Positions 1 to 8,761 are shown, counted from the stretch's first letter. The stretch is 64,000 nt of DNA from Actinophytocola glycyrrhizae (GCF_042653545.1 NZ_JBHSIS010000025.1:68756-132755), one strand, 5' to 3'. Notes: generated from the sequence alone by a model not told the origin. A program made the numbers and translations.

Positions 1-43
1 GGGACGACCCGGATTCCACCGAGGGGCCACCCCGGCTCCACCC

Positions 44-697
44 TCAGTTGAGTACGTAGTTGAGCGAGTCGCAGATGCGGGCCAGCGGCAGGTCGAGGCC
101 CGGGTAGTCCAGCGGCAGCAGCACCTCCGGCGTCAGCGGCATCGCGTCGCCTGCCGGCGGGTCCCACAGGCAGACCGCCGGGTCGCCGGAGTCCATCGAC
201 GAGCGGTACCACAGCCCGTCGAGGTCTCCGAACGCGTCGCGGATCGCCCGCGCCCATGCCTGCGTGATGTCCTTCGGGCCGCTGGAGATCTCCTGCGACG
301 CGCCTGCCCTGGTCGGCCAGAGGCCGCAGAGGTCGAGCAGTCGCAGCGGGCGGACCGGAGCGAACACGGCGAGGTGCGGCCGCCGCGTCGAGCGGTCCAC
401 GATGGACGAGGCCTGGAACACCTCGGCGATGGAGGTCCGCACGGACAGGCCGAAGTACAGCACGCCGTGCCCGGCCGCGGCGACCACGCCGCCGTTCGGG
501 GGCGGCGGGTGCGGGTCGAACCTGGCGTGCGGCAGCGGACCGGTGTGGCGGAAGGTGTTCCACCGCTGTTGGTGCGCGCCCGCGGCGACGAACACCCGGA
601 CGAGCCGGGTGGAGGTCGGCAGCGCGACGACGTCCTCGTGCGGGCGCAGACGCGCGCGCAGCACGGCGGGCGAAGGGGGCAGGGGGAGTCGGGACAC
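44..697 (-). CDS. RES-domain toxin
   Basis: The 217-residue product matches the RES family, toxins that destroy NAD+ as glycohydrolases or phosphorylases. The three family landmarks are visible: an Arg near residue 59 (ARFDPH), a Glu at 92 (SIAEVF) and a Ser near 167 (YRSSMD), with the family's GVLYFGLSVRTSIAE-type strand around 78-92. Translation starts at a GTG (695-697) separated by one base from the stop of the upstream gene at 699, so the two are translationally linked. The order antitoxin then toxin and the equal sizes are typical of RES modules. Known of the family: toxin activity is blocked by the partner. Inferred here: this protein is an active toxin. No stress promoter was identified. 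Confidence 0.82.
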   Translation of the reverse strand: MSRLPLPPSPAVLRARLRPHEDVVALPTSTRLVRVFVAAGAHQQRWNTFRHTGPLPHARFDPHPPPPNGGVVAAAGHGVLYFGLSVRTSIAEVFQASSIVDRSTRRPHLAVFAPVRPLRLLDLCGLWPTRAGASQEISSGPKDITQAWARAIRDAFGDLDGLWYRSSMDSGDPAVCLWDPPAGDAMPLTPEVLLPLDYPGLDLPLARICDSLNYVLN

Positions 698-698
698 G

Positions 699-1274
699 TC
701 AGGCAGGCGTCCCCAGTACCGAAACGAGCCGGGCGATCTTCTCCGGTGCCCCGCCTGCCATCAGCCACTCCCTCGGCGCCACCGGCGGATCGCCGAGCGC
801 GGCCTGCGGCGTGGTCATGAACGCGGCCACCACCAGCGCGGGCTGGTCGGCCGGCACCTCGGCGAGCACGGTCGCGAGGCCGGGCAGGACGTCGTCGTCG
901 GTGAACTGCCACACCGGCAGCCGCCAGCCGCCGCGGTCCTTCCATCCGACGAGTTGGCCCGCCGCGAGCCGGTGCCGGATCCGGCTGGCGTCGACGCCGA
1001 TCCGTTCCGCCGCGCCGGCCACGGTCAGCGCGGTGTCGCGCAGGACCGCCTGCAGGGCGACCGTCCGGGCACGCACGTCCCGTTCGCCCCGCCGTTGCGG
1101 CGCGAGGTCCAGCCCCACCGAGGTGAGCGCGGTGCGCTGCTCGGCGGTGAAGTAGTCGGCCGGGCGCGGGTCGAGGGGGGAGAGCCGCTTGGCGGCGTCC
1201 TCGACCAGTGCGAGAAACTCGTCCGCCTCCACGCGCAGCCCGGCACGCGCAAGGGCGGACCGCAGAGCAGACAT
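699..1274 (-). CDS. Antitoxin of the RES pair, DNA-binding
   Basis: The 191-residue protein lies immediately upstream of the RES toxin gene. Its middle (about residues 84-115) looks like a helix-turn-helix with the pattern AAERIGVDASRIRHRL followed by a tryptophan-rich wing. Its C-terminal part (DQPALVVAAFMTTPQAAL...EWLMAGG) resembles the toxin-associated domain found next to RES proteins. I chose the ATG at 1272-1274 because an AAGGG sequence lies just upstream; a longer GTG start at 1352 would overlap the importer promoter. The likely roles are neutralising the toxin and repressing its own promoter, inferred from position and the HTH. It is divergent from the sugar operon, with about 150 bp between the two genes. 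Confidence 0.72.
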   Translation of the reverse strand: MSALRSALARAGLRVEADEFLALVEDAAKRLSPLDPRPADYFTAEQRTALTSVGLDLAPQRRGERDVRARTVALQAVLRDTALTVAGAAERIGVDASRIRHRLAAGQLVGWKDRGGWRLPVWQFTDDDVLPGLATVLAEVPADQPALVVAAFMTTPQAALGDPPVAPREWLMAGGAPEKIARLVSVLGTPA

Positions 1275-1345
1275 ACCCTTCAGGCTAGCACGGCCGTGCG
1301 CGAACGTGCGCACGGCACCCGTGTGAGCGGTGGTGAGTGTGCCCC

Positions 1346-1374
1346 TTGACACGGTCCTGCCCCGCCCCTAGCGT
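1346..1374 (+). promoter_or_regulatory. Promoter of the sugar importer operon
   Basis: TTGACA at 1346-1351 and TAGCGT at 1369-1374 are separated by 17 bp, a good vegetative sigma pattern. The first 12 bases (TTGACACGGTCC) are identical to those of the isomerase-gene promoter at 8714, and both sit just upstream of the same operator motif, so the two units are probably co-regulated. Confidence 0.7.
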
Positions 1375-1378
1375 CTCG

Positions 1379-1396
1379 GGTAATCGATTTCCCAGA
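1379..1396. promoter_or_regulatory. LacI-type operator upstream of importer operon
   Basis: The motif GGTAATCGATTTCCCAGA has a perfect AATCGATT core palindrome with the central CG usual for LacI/GalR operators. It lies over the expected transcription start. A 16-bp core (TAATCGATTTCCCAGA) recurs with two changes, in inverted orientation, at 8741-8761 next to the isomerase promoter. The obvious ligand-binding candidate is the LacI protein encoded at 7671-8666. Confidence 0.7.
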
Positions 1397-1421
1397 CGCT
1401 GAAGACTGGCGACGAGGGAGC

Positions 1422-2990
1422 ATGGACAACGCTGTCAGCCCGCTGGTCGAGATGATCGGCATCAGCAAGTCGTACGGCGGTGTGCGCGCCTGCCGCGACA
1501 TCCACCTCACGGTGCGAGCCGGTGAGGTGCACGCGCTGCTCGGCGAGAACGGCGCGGGCAAGTCGACGCTCATGAAGATCCTGTCCGGCGACGTCACCGA
1601 CCACGACGGCACGGTCTCGATCAACGGTGAGCCGGTGCGCTTCACCGCGCCTGCCGACGCACAGCGCGCGGGCGTCGCGATGATCCACCAGGAACTGGAC
1701 CTCGTACCCGCCCTCTCGGTGGCGGAGAACATCTTCCTCGGCCGCGAGGTGCGGACCCGGCTGCGCACGGTCGACCGGCGCCGCATGAACCAGGTGACCA
1801 GGGGGCTCCTGGAGCGGTGCGGTGTCGCGCTCGACCCGCGCAGACCGGTCGGCGAGCTGCGCACCGGCGAGCAGCAGCTGGTGACGATCGCCAAGGCGCT
1901 GTCGCTTTCCGCCAAGGTCCTGATCATGGACGAGCCGACGTCCGCGCTCTCGTCGGCCGAGGTCGAGCAGATGTTCACGGTGATCTCCGAGCTGCGCAGG
2001 TCGGGTGTCGGGATCGTCTACATCTCCCACCGCATGGACGAGATCGGCCGCATCGCCGACCGGGCGACCGTGCTGCGCAACGGTGCCGTGGTCGCCGGGT
2101 TCGACGCCCGCGAGCTGACCGCCGAGGCCGCGGCTGAGGCCATGGTCGGCAGACCGGTGCAAACCATGTTCCGCACCCGCGACGTCGATCCCGGCGAGGA
2201 GATCCTGCGGGTCACCGACCTCGTGCTGACCCCCAGACGGGAGCGGTCCGGGCGGCGGGAACCCGACGGCATCAGCCTCACCGTCCGGCGCGGCGAGATC
2301 GTCGGCGTGGGCGGGCTGCTCGGTTCGGGACGCACGGAGCTGCTCGAGACCCTGTACGGCGCGGGCCCGGCCGGGACACTGCGTGGCGAGATCCTGTTCC
2401 GCGGCAAGCCTTTCCACCCGCGCGGCGCGCGGCATTCGGTGCGCGCGGGCATGGCGCTCGTGCCGGAGGACCGGCGGGTCGCGGGCCTTTCGCTGGAGCA
2501 CTCGGTGACCGCGAACACCGTGTTGTCCATCGTGGACCGGATCGGCACCGCCGGGTTCGTGCCGAGGGCGCGGGAGCACGGTGCGGTGCGGCGGATCGTG
2601 TCGGAGCTGAAGGTCAAGCTCGGCTCGATCGGCGACGCGGTCGGCACGCTGTCGGGCGGCAACCAGCAGAAGGTGGTGTTCGGCCGGATGCTGCTGACCG
2701 AGCCGGTGCTGCTGCTGCTCGACGAGCCGACCAGAGGGGTGGACGTCGGCGCGAAGGCGGAGATCTACCAACTGCTCGGCGAGGCGGCGCAGCAGGGGAT
2801 CGGGGTGCTGCTCGCGTCGTCGGAGCTGGCGGAGCTGGTCGGCGTGTGTGACCGGGTGGTGGTGCTGTCGGGCGGGCGCAGCGTGCGTGAGCTGGACACG
2901 AGGCAGGCGGGTGAGGCCGACCTGCTGGCCGCGTCGATGGGCGAGGGCGGCGCGGCACTGGCGGTGGATGTTCCGGGAGGAGAGGCGTGA
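1422..2990 (+). CDS. Sugar ABC importer ATPase, two nucleotide-binding domains (RbsA/MglA type)
   Basis: This 522-residue cytoplasmic protein is the energising subunit of a CUT2-family pentose/hexose importer. The first ATPase domain has Walker A GENGAGKST at residues 41-49, a degenerate signature RTGEQQLV, and Walker B LIMDEPTSAL. The second has the deviant Walker A GLLGSGRTE and a canonical LSGGNQQKV signature followed by LLLDEPTRGVDVG, exactly the asymmetry of RbsA, MglA and XylG. ATG 1422 follows a GAGGGAG ribosome site. The permease GTG overlaps its stop by four bases. It heads the four-gene operon under the LacI-type operator at 1379. Family membership is certain; the sugar is inferred only from neighbours. 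Confidence 0.93.
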   Translation: MDNAVSPLVEMIGISKSYGGVRACRDIHLTVRAGEVHALLGENGAGKSTLMKILSGDVTDHDGTVSINGEPVRFTAPADAQRAGVAMIHQELDLVPALSVAENIFLGREVRTRLRTVDRRRMNQVTRGLLERCGVALDPRRPVGELRTGEQQLVTIAKALSLSAKVLIMDEPTSALSSAEVEQMFTVISELRRSGVGIVYISHRMDEIGRIADRATVLRNGAVVAGFDARELTAEAAAEAMVGRPVQTMFRTRDVDPGEEILRVTDLVLTPRRERSGRREPDGISLTVRRGEIVGVGGLLGSGRTELLETLYGAGPAGTLRGEILFRGKPFHPRGARHSVRAGMALVPEDRRVAGLSLEHSVTANTVLSIVDRIGTAGFVPRAREHGAVRRIVSELKVKLGSIGDAVGTLSGGNQQKVVFGRMLLTEPVLLLLDEPTRGVDVGAKAEIYQLLGEAAQQGIGVLLASSELAELVGVCDRVVVLSGGRSVRELDTRQAGEADLLAASMGEGGAALAVDVPGGEA

Positions 2991-4033
2991 GCGGCGAGGT
3001 GACCACGAAGCAGGCCGGTGCCGACCCGGAACCGCCGTCGCAGCGGAGGACGCGCACGGACTTCGTGTCCACGCTGTTCCGCTTCCAGAGCCTGTTCGGG
3101 CTGGTCGCGGTGTTCGTCGTGGCCGTGGTGTTCTCGCCGCGGCACAACGGGGAGCTGCTGTTCCTCGACGCCGACAACCTCGCCAACGTCGTCCGCGCGA
3201 TGTCCGAGATCGGGATCATGGCGGTCGGGATGACGTTCGTGATCCTCGTCGGCGGCATCGACCTGTCCGTCGGCGCGGTGCTCGGGCTCGCCGCGGTCGG
3301 CTCGGCAGTGCTGATGGTGAACGACGACTTCGGCGTCGCCGCCACCGTCGTGATCGTGCTGCTGATCGGGCTGTTCTTCGGCTTCCTGCAAGGGCTCGCG
3401 TCCGCACTGTTCGGCATACAGGCGTTCATCGTGACGCTCGCGGGCATGCAGATCGCCAGGGGGATCGCCCGCATCTGGTCGGGCGGGCAGGGGGTGGCCA
3501 TCGCGTACGGCGAGGGGCCTGGTGAGGCGCCGGTGGCGTTCTCGCTGCTGGGGGAGCGCACGTTCAACGGGATCGTGCCGATTCCCGCGCTGATCTTCGT
3601 GGTGGTCGCGGTCGTCGCGATCGTGTTCCTGCGCACCAGCGCGTTCGCCCGGCACGTGTACGCGATCGGCGGCAACGAGAAGGCCGCGCGGCTCTCCGGG
3701 GTTCCGGTGACCCGCGTGAAGATCACCGTGTTCTGCATCTGCGGGTTCCTGGCGGCACTGGCCGGCATCGTGCACGCCGGCCAGCTCAACCAGGGCAGCC
3801 CCAACGACGGGTTCGGCTACGAGCTGGACGCGATCGCGGCCGTCGTCATCGGCGGCACCAGCCTGATGGGTGGCCGGGGCTCGGTCGTCGGCACGGTCGC
3901 CGGCGCGCTGCTCCTCGGTGTGCTCAACAACTTCCTCGGCCTCCACGGTGTGGACCCGAACGTCCAGCTGCTCGTCAAGGGGCTCGTCATCGTCGTCGCG
4001 GCCGGGCTGCAACGCCTGCGGCCCAGCGTCTGA
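2987..4033 (+). CDS. Sugar ABC importer permease (RbsC type)
   Basis: The 348-residue integral membrane protein belongs to the RbsC/AraH branched permease family. A hydrophilic N-terminus of about 30 residues is followed by some eight to ten hydrophobic helices and the family motif GGIDLSVG near residues 88-95. The later GNEKAARLSGVPV segment is the coupling loop that contacts the ATPase. It starts with a GTG in a GTGA overlap with the ATPase gene and is followed 51 bp later by the binding-protein gene. One permease gene in a CUT2 system implies a homodimer. Substrate is unknown from sequence; a pentofuranose is inferred from the catabolic genes. Confidence 0.92.
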   Translation: MSGEVTTKQAGADPEPPSQRRTRTDFVSTLFRFQSLFGLVAVFVVAVVFSPRHNGELLFLDADNLANVVRAMSEIGIMAVGMTFVILVGGIDLSVGAVLGLAAVGSAVLMVNDDFGVAATVVIVLLIGLFFGFLQGLASALFGIQAFIVTLAGMQIARGIARIWSGGQGVAIAYGEGPGEAPVAFSLLGERTFNGIVPIPALIFVVVAVVAIVFLRTSAFARHVYAIGGNEKAARLSGVPVTRVKITVFCICGFLAALAGIVHAGQLNQGSPNDGFGYELDAIAAVVIGGTSLMGGRGSVVGTVAGALLLGVLNNFLGLHGVDPNVQLLVKGLVIVVAAGLQRLRPSV

Positions 4034-4084
4034 CACATCGCACTGCCACACACCGTCTGTCACACAACGAAAAGAGGATCCGAC

Positions 4085-5089
4085 ATGGCCCGTCGTCGTG
4101 CCGTGGCCGCCGTGCTCACCGCGGCCACCGCGTTAAGCCTGTCCGTCGCATGTGGAACGACCAGCGAGAACAGCGGGCAGGGGAACGCGGGAGCGCAGGA
4201 GAGCGAGTGCGGTGGTCCCGACGGCAAGTACACGATCGGCATGAGCCAGGCCAACGTCGCCGAGCCGTACCGGCAGCGGATGGACGACGACATCAAGGCC
4301 GCCGCGGCGGAGGTGCCGCAGTTCAGCGTGGAGTTCGCCGACGCGCAGCAGGACAACGCCAAACAGGTGTCCGATGTGGAGAACTTCCTCACCAAGCAGA
4401 TCGACCTGCTGATCATCAGCCCGAACGAGGCGACACCGCTGACGTCGGTGGTGGCGAAGGCCTACAACAAGGGCATCCCGGTGATCGTGCTGGACCGCAA
4501 GGTCGACGGCGACGCCTACACCACCTGGATCGGCGCGGACAACGTGGAGATCGGCCGCACGGCGGGCGAGTACGTGGCCTCGACGCTGCTCCCCGACGGC
4601 GGCAAGGTCGGTGAGATCCGCGGTCTGGCCGGCTCGACCCCGGCCAAGGAGCGTGGTGACGGGTTCCGTGCGGGCATCGAGGGCAAGGACATCGAGATCG
4701 TCCAGAGCGTCGACGGTGACTGGCTGCGGGAGAAGGGCCAGTCGCAGGCCGACGCGTTGTTCAAGGCGCACCCGGACATCCAGGTGCTGTACGCGCACAA
4801 CGACCCGATGGCCGAGGGTGCGTACCTCGCCGCGAAGGCCGCGGGCATCGAGAAGAACATGAAGTTCATCGGTATCGACGGCCTGCCGATCCCGTCCGGC
4901 GGTCTCAAGGCGGTCGAGCAGGGGCGGCTGTCGGCCACGCTGATCTACCCGACCGGTGGCCGGGAAGCCGTCGACACGGCCAAGAAGCTGCTCGTCGACT
5001 GCCAGGCCGTGCCGAAGGAGCAGACGCTGGAGACGGAGCTGATCACCGTCGACAACGCGGCCACCGTCTACAACGAGGCCAACAGCTGA
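4085..5089 (+). CDS. Sugar-binding lipoprotein of the ABC importer
   Basis: The 334-residue product is a periplasmic-binding-protein-1-like receptor (RbsB/ribose class, Peripla_BP_4). Residues 1-23 form a lipoprotein signal with the lipobox LSVAC, so the mature protein is anchored to the outer face of the membrane by Cys23. The core carries family landmarks: IGMSQANVAEPYRQRM, LIISPNEATPLT, IPVIVLDRKVDGD, and DPMAEGAYLAAKAAG. A GAGGATCC ribosome site precedes ATG 4085. Its stop overlaps the hydrolase ATG by one base (TGATG), coupling receptor and hydrolase expression. It would deliver the sugar released outside the cell to the permease. Confidence 0.92.
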   Translation: MARRRAVAAVLTAATALSLSVACGTTSENSGQGNAGAQESECGGPDGKYTIGMSQANVAEPYRQRMDDDIKAAAAEVPQFSVEFADAQQDNAKQVSDVENFLTKQIDLLIISPNEATPLTSVVAKAYNKGIPVIVLDRKVDGDAYTTWIGADNVEIGRTAGEYVASTLLPDGGKVGEIRGLAGSTPAKERGDGFRAGIEGKDIEIVQSVDGDWLREKGQSQADALFKAHPDIQVLYAHNDPMAEGAYLAAKAAGIEKNMKFIGIDGLPIPSGGLKAVEQGRLSATLIYPTGGREAVDTAKKLLVDCQAVPKEQTLETELITVDNAATVYNEANS

Positions 5090-7557
5090 TGCGCGGCAGA
5101 ATCGTGCTCGCGGCCGTGCTCGGCGCCGCCGCCTTCGTGACGGCGCCGGCCGCGCCCGCCGATCCGTCCACACAGGACGTGCTGTCCGCCAGGGGCCCGG
5201 TCGGCTGGCAGACCTACCGCGACCTCACGGCCGCCGCCCAGCTGCGCCAGGACAGCCAGGTGCGGCAGTTCTCCAGCTACGACCGGACCGGCGGCAACGA
5301 CGACGGTTTCGACAACACCTACTCGTGCCTGCGCCACTCCTCCGACGGCTGTGTGATCGCCGAACGCCGGGGCGCGGGTGAGATCGATTCGATGTGGTTC
5401 ACCCGCGACTACGGCTCGATGGTCCACAACGGACGCATCAGGGTCGAGCTGGACGGCCGTGTCGTTGTCGACGAGCTGCTGCAGGAACTCGTCGACGGCA
5501 GGGCGGGTGCGCCGTTCGTGTGGCCGCTGGTCGGCAACGGCGACGACACCGCGGGCGGCTCGGTGATCAAGGTGCCGATGCCCTACCGGGAGTCGATGCG
5601 GGTCACCGTGCAGAAGGACCCGTTCTTCTACCACGTCACCTACCGCGAGTTCCCCGACGCGCGCGGCGTGACCACGTTCAACCCACGCGACGCGGCGCAG
5701 GACGTGGTGAACCGGTTGCGGGGCTTCGGTGTCCGTGACCCGAAACCCGCGCTGCCGGGCGCCGGGGCGCAGCGGTTCTCCGGTGACGTCGCGCCTGGTG
5801 CGGCCGCTTCGGTCGCGTCGCTGTCCGGCTCCGGCTGGGTGTCGCAGGTGCGGGTGCGGCTGCCCGAGGTGGTGGCGAGCCCGCGGGTCGGCAACGACGG
5901 CCGCGCGTTCGGCGCCGGTGGCAGCAGCGCGTTCACCGTGGCCGTGGACAGGAACAACAACGGGGTGCGGCTCACCCGCCGCGTCGACCCGGTGATCGCC
6001 AACCAGGTCGCGCGGATCACCGTCGACGGCAGGGAGATCGGCACCGTCGACAGTGGACCGGTGCGGAACGGGCAGTGGGTCGACCAGGTGATCGACGTGC
6101 CTGCCGCGGTGGCGAGGGGCAAGTCGTCGCTGAAGGTCGGCGTCGAGTACGTGTCCTCGGCGCTGGATGTCAACGAGTTCCGCTACGACGTGCACTCCCG
6201 GCTCGGGGACACATGGACCCGTACCGACGTGCTGGACCTCGGCCCCGGCCACGACGGCGAGGAGGAGGCGCACGGGTACACGATCCGCAACCAGAGCTGG
6301 GAAGGCACGCGGGTGTACCGCTACCCGGCCGACCCCGCGCAGGTGACGCGGTCCGACGCGCTGCTGGAAGGCGCGCGGCTGCGAGCCACGTTCGACGGCA
6401 GGACCACTGTGGACGCACCGGTCGGCGAGTTCTTCGGCTCCGGCATCGGCGAGTACGACACCCGCACCCTGTTCTCGTCGATCGACGCGACGGCGGAGGG
6501 CTGGTACACCGCGTGGTGGCCGATGCCCTACGGCCGCTCGGCGACGTTCGAGCTGGTCAACGGCAGTGGCGTGCCGATCACGGGTGCCGTCGTCGAGGTG
6601 ACCTCGGCGCGGGACCGCGCGGTGGCGGGCGGGTTGTCGTCGGGCCGCCTCGGCTACTTCAACGCCACGCACCGGCGCGGCGACACGGTGCCGGACCGGT
6701 CGTGGAACTTCCTGGAGGCCGAGGGCACCGGGGTGTTCTACGGCGTGACGCACTCGATGCGCGGCAACATCCCGGCCGGTAACCGCCGCAACTACCTGGA
6801 GGGCGACGAGACCGTGTACGTCGACGGCGCGGCGAGCCCGACGCTGTACGGCACCGGCAGCGAGGACTTCTACGAGTCCGGCTGGTACTTCCGTGACGGC
6901 ACGACGTTCGTCATGCCGGAGGCCGGCAACCCGGCCTACGAGCTGGACGGCGACGGCTGCCGGTACGACTGCACGGGGGCCTACCGGCTGATGGTCGCCG
7001 ACGCGGTGTCCTTCGGCGCGTCCCTGCGCTTCGACATCGAGCACGGCCCGGCGGACAACGAGCCGGCGGACTACAGCTCGACCGCGTACTGGTACGGCAC
7101 CACCGGGAAGTCGCTGACCGAGACCGACGCGGTGGACGCCACGTCCGACGAGAGCCGCGCCGCACACGGGTACGAGGCGGCCGGTGAGACCCGGGGACCG
7201 CTCACCTCGACGTTCGAGGGCCGGGGCGACACCACTCCGGTGACCAGGGACGTCACCACGGCGACGGGCGAGGTGTCGTTCACGGTCGAGATGGCACGCG
7301 ACAACAAGGGCGTCCGGTTGCTGCGGCTGGGGGACCAGAACGCGGCATACCAGCGCGCGACGGTACTGGTGAACGGCAAGCGCGTCGGCGAGTGGCTGCA
7401 ACCGCTCGGCAACACCCACTCGCGGTGGCTGGAGGACAGCTTCGAGCTACCCGCGTCGGCGACCGGAGGGAAGTCGTCGGTGACCGTGACCATCCGGCCC
7501 GCGCCGGACGGGCCCGCCTGGTCGGCGGCCACCTACCGGGTCCTGTCCCGCGGCTGA
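5089..7557 (+). CDS. Secreted GH172 (DUF2961) glycoside hydrolase
   Basis: The 822-residue protein has a Sec signal peptide ending near residue 24 (APAAPA). It carries the DUF2961 signature, with GAGEIDSMWFT near residue 97 and the hallmark YGTGSEDFYESGWYF near 586-600, so it belongs to GH172. Known members are difructose-dianhydride I synthase/hydrolase and exo-acting D-arabinofuranosidases of arabinan breakdown. Two similar beta-sandwich segments, one around 280-370 (NNNGVRL..VDGREIGTVDSG) and one at the C-terminus (DNKGVRLL..VNGKRVGEWLQ), look like an internal duplication. Co-transcription with a pentose importer, and the isomerase and kinase genes downstream, suggest release of an arabinofuranose or related ketofuranose. 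Exact linkage specificity cannot be read from sequence. Confidence 0.85.
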   Translation: MRGRIVLAAVLGAAAFVTAPAAPADPSTQDVLSARGPVGWQTYRDLTAAAQLRQDSQVRQFSSYDRTGGNDDGFDNTYSCLRHSSDGCVIAERRGAGEIDSMWFTRDYGSMVHNGRIRVELDGRVVVDELLQELVDGRAGAPFVWPLVGNGDDTAGGSVIKVPMPYRESMRVTVQKDPFFYHVTYREFPDARGVTTFNPRDAAQDVVNRLRGFGVRDPKPALPGAGAQRFSGDVAPGAAASVASLSGSGWVSQVRVRLPEVVASPRVGNDGRAFGAGGSSAFTVAVDRNNNGVRLTRRVDPVIANQVARITVDGREIGTVDSGPVRNGQWVDQVIDVPAAVARGKSSLKVGVEYVSSALDVNEFRYDVHSRLGDTWTRTDVLDLGPGHDGEEEAHGYTIRNQSWEGTRVYRYPADPAQVTRSDALLEGARLRATFDGRTTVDAPVGEFFGSGIGEYDTRTLFSSIDATAEGWYTAWWPMPYGRSATFELVNGSGVPITGAVVEVTSARDRAVAGGLSSGRLGYFNATHRRGDTVPDRSWNFLEAEGTGVFYGVTHSMRGNIPAGNRRNYLEGDETVYVDGAASPTLYGTGSEDFYESGWYFRDGTTFVMPEAGNPAYELDGDGCRYDCTGAYRLMVADAVSFGASLRFDIEHGPADNEPADYSSTAYWYGTTGKSLTETDAVDATSDESRAAHGYEAAGETRGPLTSTFEGRGDTTPVTRDVTTATGEVSFTVEMARDNKGVRLLRLGDQNAAYQRATVLVNGKRVGEWLQPLGNTHSRWLEDSFELPASATGGKSSVTVTIRPAPDGPAWSAATYRVLSRG

Positions 7558-7578
7558 GGGCCCCGGCGAAGCAGCCGA

Positions 7579-7633
7579 TGCCCCGAAAGACGCTTTCAGG
7601 ACGTTGAACGTCCCGGAAGCGCCTTTCGGGGCA
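7579..7633. repeat. Intergenic palindromic repeat, copy 1
   Basis: TGCCCCGAAAG at the left and CTTTCGGGGCA at the right form an inverted repeat with an inner GACGTTGAACGTC palindrome. It lies between the convergent hydrolase and LacI genes. It is a diverged member of the same family as the elements at 31227, 45640 and 49737. It may also act as a bidirectional terminator. Confidence 0.65.
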
Positions 7634-7670
7634 TGGCACCGCTGCACCCAGTCGCCCGGTCGCGGGCAGG

Positions 7671-8666
7671 TCAGGCGCGGACGGTGCTGCCGCGTTCGAT
7701 CAGGCGGGCGCCCAGTGTGGTGGTCGTCGGGGCGCGGGTGTTGTCGGCGATGCGGGCCAGCAGCAGCTGTGCCGCGACCGTGCCGATCTCGTACGCGGGC
7801 TGGGCGACGACCGTCATCGGCGGGTCCACCAGGCCCGCCCACGGCACGTCGTCGAAGGCGACGACGCCCACGTCGCGGCCGGGGCGCAGGGCGTGGGCCC
7901 GCAGAGCCTCCAGTACGCCGATCGCCATCGCCGAGTTGGCCACCAGCAGCGCGTCCGGTGGTTCCTCCTGTGCGAACAGGTCCGCGGCCGCCTTCTGTGC
8001 GCCGGCCGCCTTGAACTCCGTGCGTCGCACCAGGCGTGGTGAACTGCGCTGCTTGCTCGACCGGAGCGCGTCACGGTAACCGGCCAGGCGGTCGTCCGCC
8101 GTGCGCAGCCCGGACGGGCCGGTGACGCAGCCGATCCGTCCGTAGCCCTGTTCGACGAGGTGGGTGGTCGCCTGCCTGGCCGCGAGCCTGGTGTCGACCA
8201 GCACGGTGTCGCACTCGCGGTCGGGCAGCGGGCGGTCGACCGCGACCACGGGGGTGCCGCGCCGGGTGAGCTGTTCCACCCCGGCCGCCGTGGCCGTGGG
8301 GGAGATGATCACGCCCGCGACCCGTTCCTGGATCGCCACGTCGACGTACTTGCGCTCCTTCACCGCGTCCTCGTCGGTGTTGCACAGCACGACCGAGTAC
8401 CCGACCGAGTGCGCGACGTCCTCGACGCCGCGTGCGATCGCGGTGAAGAAGGGGTTCTCCACGTCGCTGATGACGAGCGCGAGGACGGCCGCCTCCTGGC
8501 GTCGCAGGTTCCGCGCGGGGCCGTTGGGCTGGTAGCCCAGCTCCCTGGCGGCCGCCAGCACCCGCGCGGCCAACTCGGGGTCCACTGTGGACTTGCCGTT
8601 CAGCGCACGGGACACCGTCGCCGTCGACACGCCGGCCAGTTCGGCAACGTCACTGATGGTCGCCAC
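7671..8666 (-). CDS. LacI-family sugar-responsive repressor
   Basis: The 331-residue regulator opens with the classic LacI headpiece ATISDVAELAGVSTATVSRAL and hinge region (VLAAARELGYQPN), followed by a periplasmic-binding-protein-type effector domain (ISDVENPFF, VVAVDRPLP, GLRTADDRLAGY). The start is GTG at 8664-8666. It sits between the importer operon, which converges on it, and the isomerase-kinase operon, which diverges from it. Two near-identical LacI-type operators occur at those two promoters, so it very likely represses both units and is released by a pathway sugar. Effector identity is inference only. Confidence 0.92.
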   Translation of the reverse strand: MATISDVAELAGVSTATVSRALNGKSTVDPELAARVLAAARELGYQPNGPARNLRRQEAAVLALVISDVENPFFTAIARGVEDVAHSVGYSVVLCNTDEDAVKERKYVDVAIQERVAGVIISPTATAAGVEQLTRRGTPVVAVDRPLPDRECDTVLVDTRLAARQATTHLVEQGYGRIGCVTGPSGLRTADDRLAGYRDALRSSKQRSSPRLVRRTEFKAAGAQKAAADLFAQEEPPDALLVANSAMAIGVLEALRAHALRPGRDVGVVAFDDVPWAGLVDPPMTVVAQPAYEIGTVAAQLLLARIADNTRAPTTTTLGARLIERGSTVRA

Positions 8667-8713
8667 TTACCGCCTCGCTTCCAGCCTCTGACGAGACCCT
8701 ACGCGGACCGCTA

Positions 8714-8742
8714 TTGACACGGTCCGGGCCTAAGAATAGCTT
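8714..8742 (+). promoter_or_regulatory. Promoter of the isomerase-kinase operon
   Basis: TTGACA at 8714-8719 and TAGCTT at 8737-8742 are spaced 17 bp. It shares the 12-base TTGACACGGTCC start and the TAGC.T -10 with the importer promoter at 1346. The operator at 8741-8761 begins inside the -10 element. Confidence 0.7.
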
Positions 8743-8761
8743 CTGAGAAAACGATTACTCC
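8741..8761. promoter_or_regulatory. LacI-type operator upstream of isomerase gene
   Basis: Read on the minus strand, the site gives GGAGTAATCGTTTTCTCAGAA, matching the operator at 1379-1396 at 14 of 16 core positions (TAATCGWTTTCYCAGA). The motif is inverted relative to transcription compared with the first copy, as expected for a roughly palindromic LacI site. Confidence 0.68.

Noticed and set aside
1275..1352. Longer start of the RES antitoxin at 1352
   Set aside because: It runs into the importer promoter and lacks a ribosome site; ATG 1274 has an AAGGG.
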